A DNA stretch of 64,000 bases from Agrobacterium tumefaciens (GTDB lineage: Bacteria > Pseudomonadota > Alphaproteobacteria > Rhizobiales > Rhizobiaceae), in contig NZ_CP115843.1 in NCBI RefSeq assembly GCF_013318015.2, forward strand, positions 248,001 through 312,000, read 5' to 3'. Made by a program: the position numbers and the translations under genes. Positions 16,539 to 27,667 of the stretch are shown here, in pieces (positions within the stretch are counted from its first letter, which is position 1; each line of letters begins with the position of its first letter). The notes beneath the pieces were generated by a model. It ran no database searches, was not told the DNA's origin, and saw only the letters and a list, made by a program, of their open reading frames with translations.

Positions 16539-18488
16539 GTGTCATTTCTCCAGAATGCCAGTATCCGCACCAAAATTCTGTCGCTCATTCTACCGCTCTG
16601 CATCATCGGTCTGGGTGCAACAGTATATATGTCCGCCCGTTACAAAAACGCGGACACGCTCTATTCAGAGTTCATTGCCGGCGATAATGCCGCGCTTGTC
16701 GAGCTTTCTCGTGCCAACCGCAATCTTCAGGCGGTGGCTTACGGTGCTTATCAGGTAATGGCATATGACACCTCCATTCCGGATTTCGCCATCGCCAAAG
16801 GCGAGTATAACACCGACAAAGGCGAACTGATCTCGCGATTGAACAACGTCAAGGCGATATTCCCGGAAGAGACGGCAACAATCGACAAACTGCTCAAACA
16901 ATCTCAGAGCATCATCGCAACCACTGATAAGGCCGTCGAGCTTGGATCCGCTAATCGTAATCAGGAGTCCGCGGCGGAACTCCTGAAGGCTGATGGGCAA
17001 ATTCGCGCGGCCGGAAACGAAATAGGCTCTTTGCTGGACAAGCTTGCCAAGGGTGTTGCAAAAGGCAGCGACGATCTGAGTGACCAGACGAATTCCACGA
17101 TCCTGACCTCGCTTGTTGTGGTTGGCATCAGCTTTGCAGCCGGCATCATTCTCGCACTTATCGTGGCCTCGCGTGGCATCACAACGCCGATTGCCCGGCT
17201 GCGGGAGCGTATGGTGTCGCTGGCAGGCGGCGATACGGCAGCCGAGATCGATGGCATGGACCGCAAGGACGAAGTCGGCCAGATGGCGGTTGCCGTTCAG
17301 GTGTTCCGCGAAAGTGCGATAGAGCGCATCCGCCTTGAACAGGAAACAGAAGCCAATCGCAGCCTTTCGGAAAAGGAACGCATCGCGCGCGAGCAGCAGA
17401 AGGCCAAGGAAGCTGCCGACGTCAAATTTGCCGTCGACAATCTGGCGACCGGTCTTTCGAAGCTTTCGGATGGCGATGTGTCCTACCGCATCGGCCAGCC
17501 GTTCACGGCGACACTCGACGGCGTTCGTAACGACTTCAACATGTCCGCCGAAAAGCTGCAATCGGCATTGACCCGGGTTGCGCAGAATGCCGGTGGCATC
17601 GGCGCGGGCGCAAACGAGATCAAATCGGCCGCCGACGATCTGGCCAAGCGTACCGAACAGCAGGCAGCAGCCGTTGAGGAAACCGCTGCCGCTCTGGAAG
17701 AGATCACCACGACAGTGAAGGATTCCACCAAGCGCGCGCAGGAGGCCGGCCTGATCGTCAGCCGCGCCAAGGCAGGTGCCGAACAATCCGGCGAAGTGGT
17801 ACGCCGCGCCGTGGTCGCCATGGAGCAGATCTCCAAGTCCGCCAACGAGATCAGCAACATCATCGGCGTGATCGACGAAATCGCCTTCCAGACCAACCTT
17901 CTTGCGCTGAATGCCGGCGTGGAAGCCGCGCGTGCGGGCGAGGCGGGCAAGGGTTTTGCCGTTGTCGCGCAGGAAGTGCGCGAGCTGGCGCAACGCTCCG
18001 CCAATGCGGCCAAGGAAATCAAGGCGCTGATCACCACCTCGAACGATCAGGTGCAGCAGGGCGTTCAGCTGGTGGGCGACACCGGCAAGGCACTGGCGAC
18101 GATCGTATCGGAAGTGCAGGAAATCAACCGGCACGTCGTCTCCATCGTGGAATCCGCGCAGGAGCAATCCTCCGGCCTCCAGCAGATCAATACCGCGGTC
18201 AACCAGATGGACCAGGACACGCAGAAAAATGCTGCCATGGTGGAAGAGACCAACGCCGCCAGCCACAATCTGGCCAAGGAGGTGGCTTCGCTCAACCAGC
18301 TTCTCGCGCAGTTCAAGCTTGCCGATACCGCCTATCAGCAGAAGAGCCAGCCCGCTCCGGTTCGCAATGCCGGCGGCAACGACAGATACGTGGCATCCCC
18401 CGTACGCGCGCTTGGCCGCAAGATTGCATCCGCATTCTCTGGTAACGCTGCTGTCGATACGTCAAAGGACGACTGGCAGGAGTTTTGA
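16539..18488 (+). CDS. Methyl-accepting chemotaxis protein
   Basis: About 649 residues from GTG 16539 (GAGG 7 bases upstream). TM1 near the start ([21 protein letters not shown]), a periplasmic helical sensor of about 150 residues, TM2 ([21 protein letters not shown]), a HAMP domain ([20 protein letters not shown]), a second HAMP-like segment ([19 protein letters not shown]) and the signalling domain with the hairpin tip [22 protein letters not shown]. It ends DWQEF, a C-terminal xWxxF pentapeptide that tethers CheR/CheB in this family. It senses an unknown ligand and signals to CheA; no che genes are nearby, as is common for rhizobial plasmid receptors. Confidence 0.93.
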   Translation: MSFLQNASIRTKILSLILPLCIIGLGATVYMSARYKNADTLYSEFIAGDNAALVELSRANRNLQAVAYGAYQVMAYDTSIPDFAIAKGEYNTDKGELISRLNNVKAIFPEETATIDKLLKQSQSIIATTDKAVELGSANRNQESAAELLKADGQIRAAGNEIGSLLDKLAKGVAKGSDDLSDQTNSTILTSLVVVGISFAAGIILALIVASRGITTPIARLRERMVSLAGGDTAAEIDGMDRKDEVGQMAVAVQVFRESAIERIRLEQETEANRSLSEKERIAREQQKAKEAADVKFAVDNLATGLSKLSDGDVSYRIGQPFTATLDGVRNDFNMSAEKLQSALTRVAQNAGGIGAGANEIKSAADDLAKRTEQQAAAVEETAAALEEITTTVKDSTKRAQEAGLIVSRAKAGAEQSGEVVRRAVVAMEQISKSANEISNIIGVIDEIAFQTNLLALNAGVEAARAGEAGKGFAVVAQEVRELAQRSANAAKEIKALITTSNDQVQQGVQLVGDTGKALATIVSEVQEINRHVVSIVESAQEQSSGLQQINTAVNQMDQDTQKNAAMVEETNAASHNLAKEVASLNQLLAQFKLADTAYQQKSQPAPVRNAGGNDRYVASPVRALGRKIASAFSGNAAVDTSKDDWQEF

Positions 18489-18515
18489 TCGGCGATCGGT
18501 TAACGACATGAGCAT

Positions 18516-18536
18516 CGGCGGGGGATATCCCCGCCG
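18516..18536 (+). other. GC-rich hairpin after the chemoreceptor gene
   Basis: CGGCGGGG-gatat-CCCCGCCG, a perfect 8-bp stem beginning 28 bases after the stop codon; likely part of the transcript 3' end. Confidence 0.5.
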
Positions 18537-18546
18537 CCAATCAAGG

Positions 18547-18585
18547 ACTATGCCACGCAATCGGAAATCGTTTGCGTGGCATAGT
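18547..18585. terminator. 14-bp stem terminator-like hairpin
   Basis: ACTATGCCACGCAA (18547-18560) and TTGCGTGGCATAGT (18572-18585) are perfectly complementary with an 11-base loop. Being symmetric it could stop transcription from either side. It is one of the longest perfect stems that I noticed in the window. Confidence 0.6.
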
Positions 18586-18610
18586 TTATGCCAGAGGGGC
18601 GGTGACGAAC

Positions 18611-18727
18611 ATGTCTGGCAATCTTCGCAATACATTATCCTTCACGCAGCGCGTCGCGACTATGGCCGTGGGGATCTTTTTGGGCACGGACTCATTCTCG
18701 ATGATGTTTCGGATTCAATTGGTGTGA
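18611..18727 (+). pseudogene. 38-residue truncated reading frame before the ISL3 remnant
   Basis: MSGNLRNTLSFTQRVATMAV continues into a short hydrophobic stretch and stops at 18725-18727, right where ISL3-related sequence begins. It has the look of an N-terminal membrane anchor cut by an insertion. Family not recognised. Confidence 0.3.
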
Positions 18728-18763
18728 TTTCCGAAGTGGAATCAGCGCCATGCGAGCCCAGTT

Positions 18764-19110
18764 TTGACTTCCGACCTGATCCCGGCCAGTTTGAACGTTG
18801 AATCGATGCATGATGCCACCGATGCGATCGTTGTCACTGCGTCCGCCGGGTCAACGGACTCCATATGTCCCCGTTGCGGGACCGTTTCCCGTCGAGTTCA
18901 TAGCCGTTACCCTCGGGTGATCGGTGATCTGCCGCGTACGGGTCGACGGATCGCATTGCATCTGTCCGTCAGGCGCTTTGTCTATAGTGCTACCAACTGC
19001 CATCGAAAGATTTTTGCCGAGCGCTTCGGTGAGGGTGTGACCTCACGCTCCCTAACCAACTTCACTGCCTCAAGCTTGTACTCGCGGCTGAACTCCCTTC
19101 GTTGCATTTA
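18764..19110 (+). pseudogene. ISL3-family transposase, N-terminal fragment
   Basis: The frame carries the ISL3 zinc-ribbon and flanking motifs: 'DAIVVTASAGSTDSICPRCG', 'VSRRVHSRYPRVIGDLP', 'RRIALHLSVRRFVY' and 'CHRKIFAERFGEGV'. After about 90 residues the similarity stops and the frame runs into unrelated sequence before the DUF1349 gene. The DDE catalytic domain is absent, so the element is dead. Interval 18586-18763 has nothing else. Confidence 0.75.
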
Positions 19111-19265
19111 TGCACTCCAGTTTCATTGGAAGCACCTTAACTTGGTGTCCACGAAACCGGCAGCAGGCCAACACTCACTTTACCGAGTTTATGATCACGG
19201 GTATCCGTTGAGTCGGGCAATAGCCCCACCAGCAGTGATGCAAGGGCAATTCCGGAGACAGTGCC

Positions 19266-19853
19266 GTGGACGTTAATCTCAAAGAAGCTGAGTGGCTGAA
19301 TAAACCTGTAGTGTGGGAAGCCACCGAGACGGGTCTCTCTTTAACCACCGAAGCAAACACTGACTTCTGGCGTGAAACACATTACGGCTTCACGCGCGAC
19401 AGTGGCCATTTCCTAGGTGTAATGGTCGTGGATGGTTTCACAGCGAGTGTCCGCGTCCAAGGCGAATTCCGGTCTCTCTACGATCAGGCCGGTCTTATGG
19501 TGCGCATTGATGAAAATCGATGGGTGAAGTCAGGCGTTGAGTTTACAGATGGCGAACGGTTTCTCAGCACAGTCATCACCGATGGAAAATCCGACTGGTC
19601 AGTGTCCCAGCCCTTCAAGGAGCTTGAAGATTTCTATATCCGGATCACATTGAAGGAAGGCACGATGCGTATTCAGGCATCCTCCAATGGGAGCATTTGG
19701 CCGTTGCTGCGGCTTGCTCCGTTTCCTAAAGTTTCCCATTATTTCGTTGGTTTGACTGCATGTACGCCTGAGCGTGGCGGACTGGATGTCCGGTTTTCGG
19801 AGTTTTCAGTCGGTGCGGCGATCACTACCGATCTCCACGACCTGTCCAGCTAG
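19266..19853 (+). CDS. DUF1349 domain protein (concanavalin-like fold)
   Basis: 195 residues matching the DUF1349/YesU-like beta-sandwich: 'TANTDFWRETHYGF' (here TEANTDFWRETHYGF), 'FTASVRVQGEFRSLYDQAGLMVRIDENRWVKSGVEF' and 'DWSVSQPF', 'FYIRITLKEGTMRIQASSNG', 'VGLTACTPERGGLDVRFSEF'. These are cytosolic proteins of unknown catalytic role, thought to bind carbohydrate. No signal peptide. The gene stands alone between an ISL3 remnant and a dehydrogenase stub. Confidence 0.85.
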   Translation: MDVNLKEAEWLNKPVVWEATETGLSLTTEANTDFWRETHYGFTRDSGHFLGVMVVDGFTASVRVQGEFRSLYDQAGLMVRIDENRWVKSGVEFTDGERFLSTVITDGKSDWSVSQPFKELEDFYIRITLKEGTMRIQASSNGSIWPLLRLAPFPKVSHYFVGLTACTPERGGLDVRFSEFSVGAAITTDLHDLSS

Positions 19854-19879
19854 CAGCTATTTAAGAGAGTTCTTCACAA

Positions 19880-20068
19880 ATGCCGTCTCGATCTATCGTC
19901 CTTGTAACAGGTGCCAGTAAAGGGATACGAGCAGCCACGGCCTCTCGGCGCCAGTGCCGCCTAGTCAGACACTACACAAATCAGTCTTGGTCAACCGGTT
20001 CGCCCGATTTCGACACGACGGTGGACCCGTACGGTTCTCGCGACGAAATAATCAACGCATCGTCCTGA
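19880..20068 (+). pseudogene. Short-chain dehydrogenase N-terminal stub
   Basis: The first 18 residues, 'SRSIVLVTGASKGI', are the nucleotide-binding TGxxxGxG start of an SDR enzyme (here TGASKGIRA, with the last Gly replaced by Arg). Similarity ends within 25 codons, and the rest overlaps the 3' end of the minus-strand SRAP gene. Clearly a truncated relic 26 bases after the DUF1349 gene. Confidence 0.6.
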
Positions 20069-20745
20069 AGCGGGCGGACAAGATGTTTTGCCTCGTCCCA
20101 CGGCGCCCGCATCCAGATGTCCGTGTCCTCTTTCGTCAGCAACAGAACCGGCATGGCTTTCTCATGGATCGGTTTAACGAGATCGTTGGGGTCTGTGGTC
20201 AGAAAACCATAGAGATCGTCGGTCGTGAGCCCGTCCCGAACCTTTCGGACGCTTTGCCATTGCGGCACATGGATGCCGGCAAAAAACATCAAAGATTTCT
20301 CGTCATCGCGGGCAAACCAGGCATTGGGCACATTGCCGCCTTCCTCTCTGCTCGCCGGATCCGGTTCGGCGAAGCTGGTGACTGGGACAAGGCATCTGTG
20401 TTCGACGTCGAACCATCGCGTCCAGTGCGGGAAATTGAGCTTACGCACGTTTGTCGTGCCGCGGTCGGCCTCCATGCGGATCAGCTCCTCGAGATCAAAT
20501 GGCTTGCCCTTGGCCGCGAGCTTCTCGGCCTTGGCTTTGGCCGCTTTCTCCAAGGCGAAGCGAGGGGAAGGTAATCCCCATCGCGCATGCACAAGCTGCT
20601 TCTTGCCTTCCGCCGTGTTGCGGACGATCGGCCCCATTTGGTCGGGGTTCATCTGATAGGCTGGCATCAGGTTAATCAGGCTTTCGGCGTCCTGAGCCCA
20701 TTTGGAGACCCAGTCCTTGTCTTCCATCCGATATAGATTGCACAT
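19981..20745 (-). CDS. SOS response-associated peptidase (SRAP, YedK/HMCES-like)
   Basis: 254 residues beginning MCNLYRM: the Met is removed and Cys2 forms a stable link to abasic sites in single-stranded DNA (family knowledge). Other conserved parts: 'HARWGLPSP', '[16 protein letters not shown]', '[14 protein letters not shown]' with the active-site Glu, '[21 protein letters not shown]' and '[11 protein letters not shown]' with the catalytic His. Start 20745 follows a GGAGGAATT ribosome site. It lies between a DNA ligase and the dehydrogenase stub, on the same strand as the ligase and probably co-transcribed with it. Confidence 0.92.
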   Translation of the reverse strand: MCNLYRMEDKDWVSKWAQDAESLINLMPAYQMNPDQMGPIVRNTAEGKKQLVHARWGLPSPRFALEKAAKAKAEKLAAKGKPFDLEELIRMEADRGTTNVRKLNFPHWTRWFDVEHRCLVPVTSFAEPDPASREEGGNVPNAWFARDDEKSLMFFAGIHVPQWQSVRKVRDGLTTDDLYGFLTTDPNDLVKPIHEKAMPVLLLTKEDTDIWMRAPWDEAKHLVRPLQDDALIISSREPYGSTVVSKSGEPVDQD

Positions 20746-20803
20746 GGCAGCAATTCCTCCGTTGCGACCGAATGCAGTTGTGTGGTGAGTTCCGCCTGCG
20801 TCG

Positions 20804-21856
20804 CTAGTCGAGCTTGTAAACGTCGGCATTGTCTTGCCGTTCCCGCAAGCCTTTGTAGGAGGCATGGCGTAGCTTGCCGTCCGCCGTCCACGCCCGGAAC
20901 TCGATCTCCGCAATGAGGGTCGGCTCGACCCAGACAATGTCTGCGTGATCGGCATAGGATGCAGGTAACTGCTTCCGTTTCCAGCGCAGCTTGTCGAGCA
21001 TCTTGCGCAGCCTGGTCATCTCGGCGTCCCTGAAGCCCGTGCCAACATTCCCGACATGAATGAGCTCGGCACCGCGATAGGCAGCAAGCACCAGAGAGCC
21101 GAAGCCGCCGGGTGATGTCGTCGATGGCTCGTAGCCAACAACCATGAAGGCTTCGCTCTTAACGCACTTGATCTTGACCCAGTCGCCGGTCCGGCCGGAG
21201 CGATAGGGTTGATCCAATTGCTTGCCGACGATGCCCTCGAGGCCAAGGCTGCCAACGTGTTCCAGCAGGATCGCGGGATCGGCGTGAATGGTTTCCGAAA
21301 GGCGGATCGCGCCGTCGTGCCCCTTCAGCGTATCCTCGAGAAGATGCCGGCGCGAACGGTACTCCACGTTGCGCAGCTCATGGCCGTCGAGATAAATAAG
21401 ATCGAACGCGTAGAGGATGGCGTCCGAAGCTCGGTTGCCAGCCGTCTTTCCAGACGCACCCAACGATTTCTGCAGCAGCCCGAAATCCGGCCGCCCTTCA
21501 TCGTCAAGCACAACCGCCTCGCCATCAATGATCATCGTTGCCGGACCAAGCGCCCGGGCAGCCTGCTCGATCGCCGGAAACCGGTGCGTCCAGTCATGGC
21601 CACCACGCGTGAGGATGCGGACCCCTGTCGGCTCGATATGGATAGCGAGGCGATAGCCATCCCATTTCAGCTCCCAGCTCCATTGGTCGCCTTGTGGAGG
21701 GTGCGCCTTCAATTGGGCGAGCGCCGGCTCGACGCGTTGGGGCATCGGATCAAACAGCAGCTGTGGCTGTGCGGGATTGCGCTTCCGACGCGGCTTTGAC
21801 CGTAGCGGAGCTTCGGTATCACGAAGGAGCGGCTTTGATCTCGGTGGCTTCGTCAT
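20804..21856 (-). CDS. ATP-dependent DNA ligase (LigD ligase-domain type)
   Basis: 350 residues. After a basic N-terminal tail (about 35 residues) comes the adenylation domain with the catalytic Lys in '[12 protein letters not shown]', then motif III '[12 protein letters not shown]', motif IV '[10 protein letters not shown]', motif V '[18 protein letters not shown]', and the OB domain ending VEIEFRAW-like ([24 protein letters not shown]). It matches the ligase module of LigD without the polymerase and phosphoesterase modules, i.e. a LigC-like repair enzyme for double-strand breaks. It is divergent from imuA. Confidence 0.92.
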   Translation of the reverse strand: MTKPPRSKPLLRDTEAPLRSKPRRKRNPAQPQLLFDPMPQRVEPALAQLKAHPPQGDQWSWELKWDGYRLAIHIEPTGVRILTRGGHDWTHRFPAIEQAARALGPATMIIDGEAVVLDDEGRPDFGLLQKSLGASGKTAGNRASDAILYAFDLIYLDGHELRNVEYRSRRHLLEDTLKGHDGAIRLSETIHADPAILLEHVGSLGLEGIVGKQLDQPYRSGRTGDWVKIKCVKSEAFMVVGYEPSTTSPGGFGSLVLAAYRGAELIHVGNVGTGFRDAEMTRLRKMLDKLRWKRKQLPASYADHADIVWVEPTLIAEIEFRAWTADGKLRHASYKGLRERQDNADVYKLD

Positions 21857-22042
21857 GCAAACGAGTTCAGCACGAAAACCTTAAGAAGATTGTGACGCCG
21901 TTCATCTATTCCCGCTATCCACCGTTTTGAACCCGACGGACGCAAGGGCTGCAAAAATTTCTGTTTCCCCTTACCTCCTTGAATCCTTTTCGAATCTTCG
22001 ACTTTGCTAATACTGGGATAATATTCCTCAACTTTGTGGTGC

Positions 22043-22102
22043 TTGACTCTTTTGCACTACGAGAACAAACAATGAACATATGGCCTGTACGACATAATGT
22101 CG
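22043..22102 (+). promoter_or_regulatory. imu promoter with LexA (SOS) box
   Basis: GAAC (22063-22066), seven bases, GAAC (22074-22077) is the alphaproteobacterial LexA recognition pattern (GTTC-N7-GTTC on the other strand). TTGACT at 22043-22048 is a good -35, which places the box over the -10/start region, as expected for repression. A further palindrome CGACATAATGTCG lies at 22090-22102. The site is 62-76 bases before imuA. Confidence 0.8.
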
Positions 22103-22138
22103 ATCCTTTGAACACGACCTTGAAGGGAGCCGTGAACG

Positions 22139-22891
22139 ATGAGTGCTGCCCGTCAGAGGGTGATTTGTGACTTGCGAGATCGCATCGCGTCGATGGAAGG
22201 GGTATCCGCGAAGCGGGCCGGAACACTTTCTTTTGGCGTTTCCGAGATCGATGCGGCCTTGCCTGGCGGGGGCCTCGCCTATGGAGCGCTGCACGAGTTT
22301 GCAGGCGGTGGCTCCGGTACTGTCGATGGTGCAGCGGCCGCCCTTTGTGTTGCCGGCATTGCCGCAAGAACAAAAGGCCCCGTCATCTGGTGTCTGACGC
22401 GGCCGGATCTTTTTTTTCCAGCTCTTGCCCATGTGGGTCTGCATCCCGACCGCGTCATCTTTGTTGAATCCGACAAGGAAGAGGATGTGCTGGCCAATAT
22501 GGAGGAGGGCCTTTCCTTCGGCGGACTTGGTGCCGTCGTTGGTGAACTTGTTCGCCTGCCTATGGTCAGTTCCCGCCGCCTGCAGCTTGCAGCCGAGCGA
22601 ACCGGGACCATGGCGCTCGCGGTCCGCCGATGGCGGCGACAGACGGAGGCCAATGACTTTGGGCAGCCGACGGCCTCGACCACGCGATGGCGTGTCAGCG
22701 TGATGCCGTCAGAGGAGTTGCCGGTACCGGGGGTGGGCAGGCCTCAATGGTTTCTGGAATTGATGCGCGTGAAAGCGGGTGAGTGTGCTGAGTTTCTCGT
22801 GAGGGCGTGCGATGACAAGGGTCGTCTCGATCTATCTTCCGGATCTGCCGACGGATCGCATTCGTCGGGCCGATCCGTCTATTCCGCCTGA
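22139..22891 (+). CDS. imuA: ImuA, RecA-like partner of the mutasome
   Basis: 250 residues. RecA/SulA-related core: 'LSFGVSEIDAALPGGGLAYGALHEFAG', 'GPVIWCLTRPDLFFPALAHVGL', 'IFVESDKEEDVLANMEEGL', and the tail '[32 protein letters not shown]'. ImuA supports translesion synthesis by ImuB and DnaE2 in bacteria lacking UmuDC. ATG 22139 follows GGGAG. Its last 80 bases overlap the start of imuB in another frame, typical of this operon. LexA-controlled from the upstream box. Confidence 0.92.
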   Translation: MSAARQRVICDLRDRIASMEGVSAKRAGTLSFGVSEIDAALPGGGLAYGALHEFAGGGSGTVDGAAAALCVAGIAARTKGPVIWCLTRPDLFFPALAHVGLHPDRVIFVESDKEEDVLANMEEGLSFGGLGAVVGELVRLPMVSSRRLQLAAERTGTMALAVRRWRRQTEANDFGQPTASTTRWRVSVMPSEELPVPGVGRPQWFLELMRVKAGECAEFLVRACDDKGRLDLSSGSADGSHSSGRSVYSA

Positions 22892-24323
22892 ACAGCCAAT
22901 CGCCGTGATCGCGAGAAGCGGTTCGAAGCGATGGGTGTCTGCCGCCGATCCGGCTGCCAGAAAGGCGGGCGTGCATGCCGGCATGGCGGCGGCAAAGGCG
23001 CAGTCGCTGTTTCGAGGCCTGATGCTGGTTGACGCAGATCCGCAAGCCGATCAAGCCGCGCTCGAGCGCATCACGCTCTGGGCGCTGACGATCTATTCGC
23101 CGATCGTCGCCGTCGACGGGATTGATGGTATCGTCATGGATACGGAAGGCGCCGATCATCTGCAGGGTGGTGAACTGCCGATGGTGACGAAGATCGCCAA
23201 CCAGTTTCTTGCCCGAAAACTGACGGCGCGCGTGGCGGTTGCCGACAGCTGGGGTGCTGCCCATGCTTGCGCCCGCGCAATCAATCGCGAAACGATTGTC
23301 GTTCCTCCGGGCGAGACGGCCCGTGCCGTCGAAAAACTGCCGATTTCGCTTCTGCGCCTGCCGTCAAAGATCGTCTCTGATCTGCGCATTCTCGGTTTCC
23401 AGACAATCGGCGAGCTTGCAAACACCCCGCGGGCCCCGCTGACATTGCGCTTCGGTCCGGAGGTCGGTCGCCGTCTCGACCAGATGCTCTGTCGTGTCGC
23501 CGAGCCGATCGAGCCCATCCGGACGGCAGAGCTGGTTGAAGTCTCCAAGGCCTTCGCCGAACCGATCGGGGCTGCGGAAACAATCAATAAATATGTTGGC
23601 CGTCTAGTCGTCCAACTCGTTGACGAACTCCAGCAGCGCGGGCTTGGCGTTCGCCGTGCCGACCTGATCGTCGAGAAGGTCGATGGCACGAGACAGGCCA
23701 TCCGCGCCGGAACCGCCAGGCCCGCCCGCGATGTCGCCTGGCTGACAAAACTGTTTCGGGACCGGACGGAAAAGATCGAGCCGGGCTTCGGAATCGAAAA
23801 GCTGATCCTGCTCGCCGTGATAGCCGAGCCTCTCGAGGAGGCTCAGAAAGCCTCTGCTCTGGTCGAGGATGACGTCACCGATGTCACGCCGCTGATCGAC
23901 CTCTATGGAAACCGGGGGCAGAGGGTCTATCGCGTCGCACCGGTCGCCTCCGATGTGCCGGAACGCTCTGTCCAGCGCATCAGCCCCGTCGCCGAACCGA
24001 TCGCCGTTGCCTGGGTCAGCCATTGGCGCCGCCCCGTTCGTCTCTTGCCGAGACCTGAGTTGATCGAGGCGATCGCGCTGATGCCGGACCGGCCCCCAGT
24101 CTCCATCGTCTGGCGTGGCAAACGCCGCAAGGTCAAACGTGCCGACGGCCCGGAACGCATTTTCGGGGAATGGTGGCAGCGAGATGCCGAAATGGACGCC
24201 GTGCGCGACTACTTTGTCATCGAGGACGAATCCGGTGAGCGTCTTTGGGTGTTCCGCTCCGGCGACGGTATTGATCCGGAAACCGGGTCACACCGCTGGT
24301 TCTGCCACGGGATATTCGCATGA
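22812..24323 (+). CDS. imuB: ImuB, catalytically inactive Y-family polymerase homologue
   Basis: 503 residues. Starts '[19 protein letters not shown]' and contains the Y-family palm and little-finger regions ([21 protein letters not shown] ... [23 protein letters not shown] ... [22 protein letters not shown]) and a C-terminal extension that in this family carries the beta-clamp contact. The catalytic acidic residues of true Y-family polymerases are not in place (VAVDGIDGI / MDTEGA context), as known for ImuB. It recruits DnaE2 to stalled forks. Stop overlaps the dnaE2 start (ATGA at 24320). Confidence 0.92.
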   Translation: MTRVVSIYLPDLPTDRIRRADPSIPPEQPIAVIARSGSKRWVSAADPAARKAGVHAGMAAAKAQSLFRGLMLVDADPQADQAALERITLWALTIYSPIVAVDGIDGIVMDTEGADHLQGGELPMVTKIANQFLARKLTARVAVADSWGAAHACARAINRETIVVPPGETARAVEKLPISLLRLPSKIVSDLRILGFQTIGELANTPRAPLTLRFGPEVGRRLDQMLCRVAEPIEPIRTAELVEVSKAFAEPIGAAETINKYVGRLVVQLVDELQQRGLGVRRADLIVEKVDGTRQAIRAGTARPARDVAWLTKLFRDRTEKIEPGFGIEKLILLAVIAEPLEEAQKASALVEDDVTDVTPLIDLYGNRGQRVYRVAPVASDVPERSVQRISPVAEPIAVAWVSHWRRPVRLLPRPELIEAIALMPDRPPVSIVWRGKRRKVKRADGPERIFGEWWQRDAEMDAVRDYFVIEDESGERLWVFRSGDGIDPETGSHRWFCHGIFA

Positions 24324-27300
24324 GCTATGCCGAGCTCCAGGTCACGACACATTTTTCGTTTCTGCGTGGTGCCTCGTCGGCGCAGGAGTTGTTTGATACT
24401 GCAAAACTCCTTGGGATCAGTGCGATCGGCGTCGTCGATCGTAATTCGCTCGCAGGCATCGTCCGCGCCCTTGAAGCATCCCGCGCGACGGGTCTCCGCC
24501 TCGTCGTTGGCTGTCGCCTCGACCTCGCCGACGGTATGTCGTTGCTGGTCTATCCGATGGATCGTCCGGCATATTCGCGGCTGACCCGGCTCATCACGCT
24601 TGGCAAGTCGCGCGGCGGCAAGAACAACTGCATTTTGCACTGGGACGATGTCATGGCTTACTCGGAAGGCATGATCGGCATTCTGGTGCCGGATCTGCCG
24701 GACACCACATGCGCCGCGCAGCTTCGCAAGTTGGCGCACGTTTTTGGTGATCGAGCCTATGTATCGCTGTGCCTGCGCCGGCGACCCAACGACCAGATGC
24801 GGCTCCATGAGATTTCCAACATGGCGGCACGGTTCAGGGTCAAAACCGTTGTCACCAATGACGTGCTGTTTCATGAGCCGGGTCGGCGGCAGTTGCAGGA
24901 CATCGTCACCTGCATCAGGCATAACACAACGATCGACGATGTCGGCTTCGAGCGCGAGCGTCATGCCGACCGATATCTGAAGCCTCCGGAAGAAATGGCT
25001 CGCCTATTTCCGCGCTATCCGGAGGCCCTGGCACGAAGCATGGAGATCGTGCGTCGTTGCAAGTTCTCGCTTGAGGAACTGACCTACCAGTACCCGGAGG
25101 AAGCCATTGTGCCGGGCAAGGATGCTCAGGGATCGCTCGAGCATTATGTCTGGCAATGCCTGCCGGATCGTTATCCGGAAGGCTTGCCGCCCGACGTCTT
25201 GAAAACCGTACGGCATGAGCTCGATCTCATCCGCGCCATGAAATATGCGCCGTATTTTCTGACGGTGTTTTCGATCGTGCGCTTTGCAAGAAGCCAGGGC
25301 ATTCTCTGCCAAGGCAGGGGATCGGCGGCCAACAGCGCCGTCTGCTATATTCTCGGCATTACCTCTATCGATCCCTCGACCAACGACCTCCTGTTCGAGC
25401 GTTTCGTCAGCCAGGAGCGCGACGAACCGCCGGATATCGATGTCGACTTCGAGCATGAACGGCGCGAGGAGGTCATCCAATGGATCTACAAGACCTACCG
25501 ACATGACAAGGCAGCCCTCTGCGCCACCGTTACGCGGTATCGTGCCAAGGGAGCGATCCGCGATGTCGGCAAGGCGCTCGGCCTGCCGGAAGACGTGATC
25601 AAGGCGCTATCATCAGGCATGTGGTCCTGGTCGGAGGAAGTGCCCGACCGAAATATCCGGGAACTCAACCTCAACCCCGACGACCGGCGCTTAGCGCTCA
25701 CCCTGAAACTGGCGCAGCAGCTGATGGGGGCGCCGCGACATCTTGGCCAGCATCCTGGCGGCTTTGTCCTCACCCATGACCGGCTGGACGATCTCGTGCC
25801 GATCGAGCCAGCGACGATGAAGGACCGCCAGATCATCGAGTGGGACAAGGACGATGTCGAGGCGCTAAAGTTCATGAAGGTGGATGTGCTCGCACTCGGC
25901 ATGCTCACCTGCATGGCAAAGGCGTTTCATCTCATCCGAGAGGATAAGGGCGAGGATCTCGATCTGTCTACGATCCAGCAGGAAGACGCAGCCACCTACG
26001 CAATGATCCGAAAAGCCGATACGCTCGGGACCTTCCAGATCGAAAGCCGCGCTCAGATGGCGATGTTGCCGCGCCTGAAACCCCGCACCTTCTACGATCT
26101 GGTCGTGCAGGTGGCGATCGTCCGGCCCGGTCCTATCCAGGGCGACATGGTGCACCCCTATCTTCGCCGCCGCGAAGGCAAGGAGCCGGTCGAATATCCC
26201 ACACCCGAGCTTGAGGCCGTGCTCGGCAAGACGCTGGGAGTGCCGCTGTTTCAGGAGAGCGCCATGCGCGTCGCCATGGTCTGCGCCGGTTTTACCGGTG
26301 GCGAGGCCGACCAGCTGCGCAAGTCGATGGCGACCTTCAAGTTCACCGGCGGGGTCTCCCGCTTCAAGGAAAAACTCGTCTCCGGCATGGTCAAGAACGG
26401 TTATTCGGCGGAGTTTGCCGAAAAGACCTTTTCCCAGCTCGAAGGTTTCGGCAGCTACGGTTTTCCGGAAAGTCACGCGGCATCTTTTGCGCTGATCGCC
26501 TATGCATCGAACTACATCAAATGCCATTATCCGGATGTCTTTTGCGCGGCGCTTTTGAACAGTCAGCCGATGGGTTTTTATGCTCCAGCCCAGATCGTCG
26601 GTGATGCGATCAAGCATGGCGTCGAAGTGCGACCTGTGTGCGTCAACCGCTCGCGCTGGGACTGCACTCTGGAAAAGATCGGCAGCATTGATCGGCATGC
26701 TGTCCGGCTTGGGTTTCGGCAGGTAAAGGGACTGGCTGTCGCTGACGCAGCGCGGATCGTGACGGCACGCATGAATAGTCCTTTCTTATCCGTCGATGAC
26801 ATGTGGCGCCGGTCCAGCGTGCCGACGGAGGCCCTTGTCCAGCTGGCAGAGGCCGATGCCTTTCTGCCATCGCTCAAACTCGAGAGGCGCGACGCGCTCT
26901 GGGCCATCAAGGCGCTGCGTGATGAGCCATTGCCGTTGTTTGCCGCCGCGACTGAGCGCGAGATGGCGGCAATTGCTGAGCAGCAGGAGCCGGAGGTCGC
27001 CCTTCGGCAGATGACGGACGGGCACAACGTCATCGAAGATTACAGCCATACGGGCTTGACGCTACGGCAGCATCCGGTTGCGTTCCTGCGCAGGGACCTG
27101 TCGGCACGCAGCATCATCCCTTGTGCGGAGGCGATGAATGCTCGGGATGGGCGATGGGTTTATACTGCAGGTTTGGTGCTGGTGCGCCAGAAGCCCGGGT
27201 CGGCCAAGGGTGTCATGTTCATCACCATCGAGGACGAAACAGGCCCTGCCAACATCGTCGTCTGGCCGTCACTGTTCGAGAAGCGCAGGAGCGTGGTGCT

Positions 27301-27577
27301 CGGATCCTCGATGATGGCAATCAATGGGCGGATTCAGCGGGAAGGGGAGGTCGTGCACCTCGTCGCGCAGCAACTATTCGATCTGTCAGGCGATCTCGTT
27401 GGCCTGGCCGATCGGGATGTCGAATTCAGGCTGCCAACGGGGCGAGGCGATGAGTTTGCCCATGGGGGCGGTGGGCCGGACTCTCGCGATCGGCCGAGGC
27501 CGGTCGTCCCGCGGGATATGTTCACGCCTGATCTTCATATCGATACGCTGAAGGTGAAGAGCAGGAATTTTCAGTGA
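24320..27577 (+). CDS. dnaE2: Error-prone DNA polymerase DnaE2
   Basis: 1085 residues, full length. An N-terminal PHP domain ([23 protein letters not shown]), the C-family catalytic core with '[17 protein letters not shown]' and the metal-binding '[18 protein letters not shown]', the tau/beta-binding and helix-hairpin-helix regions ([21 protein letters not shown]), and a C-terminal OB fold ([25 protein letters not shown]). It performs SOS-induced translesion synthesis with ImuAB. Last gene of the three-gene cassette. Confidence 0.95.
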   Translation: MSYAELQVTTHFSFLRGASSAQELFDTAKLLGISAIGVVDRNSLAGIVRALEASRATGLRLVVGCRLDLADGMSLLVYPMDRPAYSRLTRLITLGKSRGGKNNCILHWDDVMAYSEGMIGILVPDLPDTTCAAQLRKLAHVFGDRAYVSLCLRRRPNDQMRLHEISNMAARFRVKTVVTNDVLFHEPGRRQLQDIVTCIRHNTTIDDVGFERERHADRYLKPPEEMARLFPRYPEALARSMEIVRRCKFSLEELTYQYPEEAIVPGKDAQGSLEHYVWQCLPDRYPEGLPPDVLKTVRHELDLIRAMKYAPYFLTVFSIVRFARSQGILCQGRGSAANSAVCYILGITSIDPSTNDLLFERFVSQERDEPPDIDVDFEHERREEVIQWIYKTYRHDKAALCATVTRYRAKGAIRDVGKALGLPEDVIKALSSGMWSWSEEVPDRNIRELNLNPDDRRLALTLKLAQQLMGAPRHLGQHPGGFVLTHDRLDDLVPIEPATMKDRQIIEWDKDDVEALKFMKVDVLALGMLTCMAKAFHLIREDKGEDLDLSTIQQEDAATYAMIRKADTLGTFQIESRAQMAMLPRLKPRTFYDLVVQVAIVRPGPIQGDMVHPYLRRREGKEPVEYPTPELEAVLGKTLGVPLFQESAMRVAMVCAGFTGGEADQLRKSMATFKFTGGVSRFKEKLVSGMVKNGYSAEFAEKTFSQLEGFGSYGFPESHAASFALIAYASNYIKCHYPDVFCAALLNSQPMGFYAPAQIVGDAIKHGVEVRPVCVNRSRWDCTLEKIGSIDRHAVRLGFRQVKGLAVADAARIVTARMNSPFLSVDDMWRRSSVPTEALVQLAEADAFLPSLKLERRDALWAIKALRDEPLPLFAAATEREMAAIAEQQEPEVALRQMTDGHNVIEDYSHTGLTLRQHPVAFLRRDLSARSIIPCAEAMNARDGRWVYTAGLVLVRQKPGSAKGVMFITIEDETGPANIVVWPSLFEKRRSVVLGSSMMAINGRIQREGEVVHLVAQQLFDLSGDLVGLADRDVEFRLPTGRGDEFAHGGGGPDSRDRPRPVVPRDMFTPDLHIDTLKVKSRNFQ

Positions 27578-27667
27578 TTTTTCGCTATCCCGGGAGCCGC
27601 GCCGCTTGGCGTCCCTCGAGGGCCCCCGCAGCATTTTTTTGGAAAACAGTAGAGTTGGCGTGCAGCC

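Noticed and set aside
16665..18266. A 533-residue open frame on the minus strand antisense to the chemoreceptor gene
   Set aside because: It lies wholly inside the chemoreceptor gene, is His/Arg/Gly-rich without a family match, and results from the GC-rich codon bias of the opposite strand.
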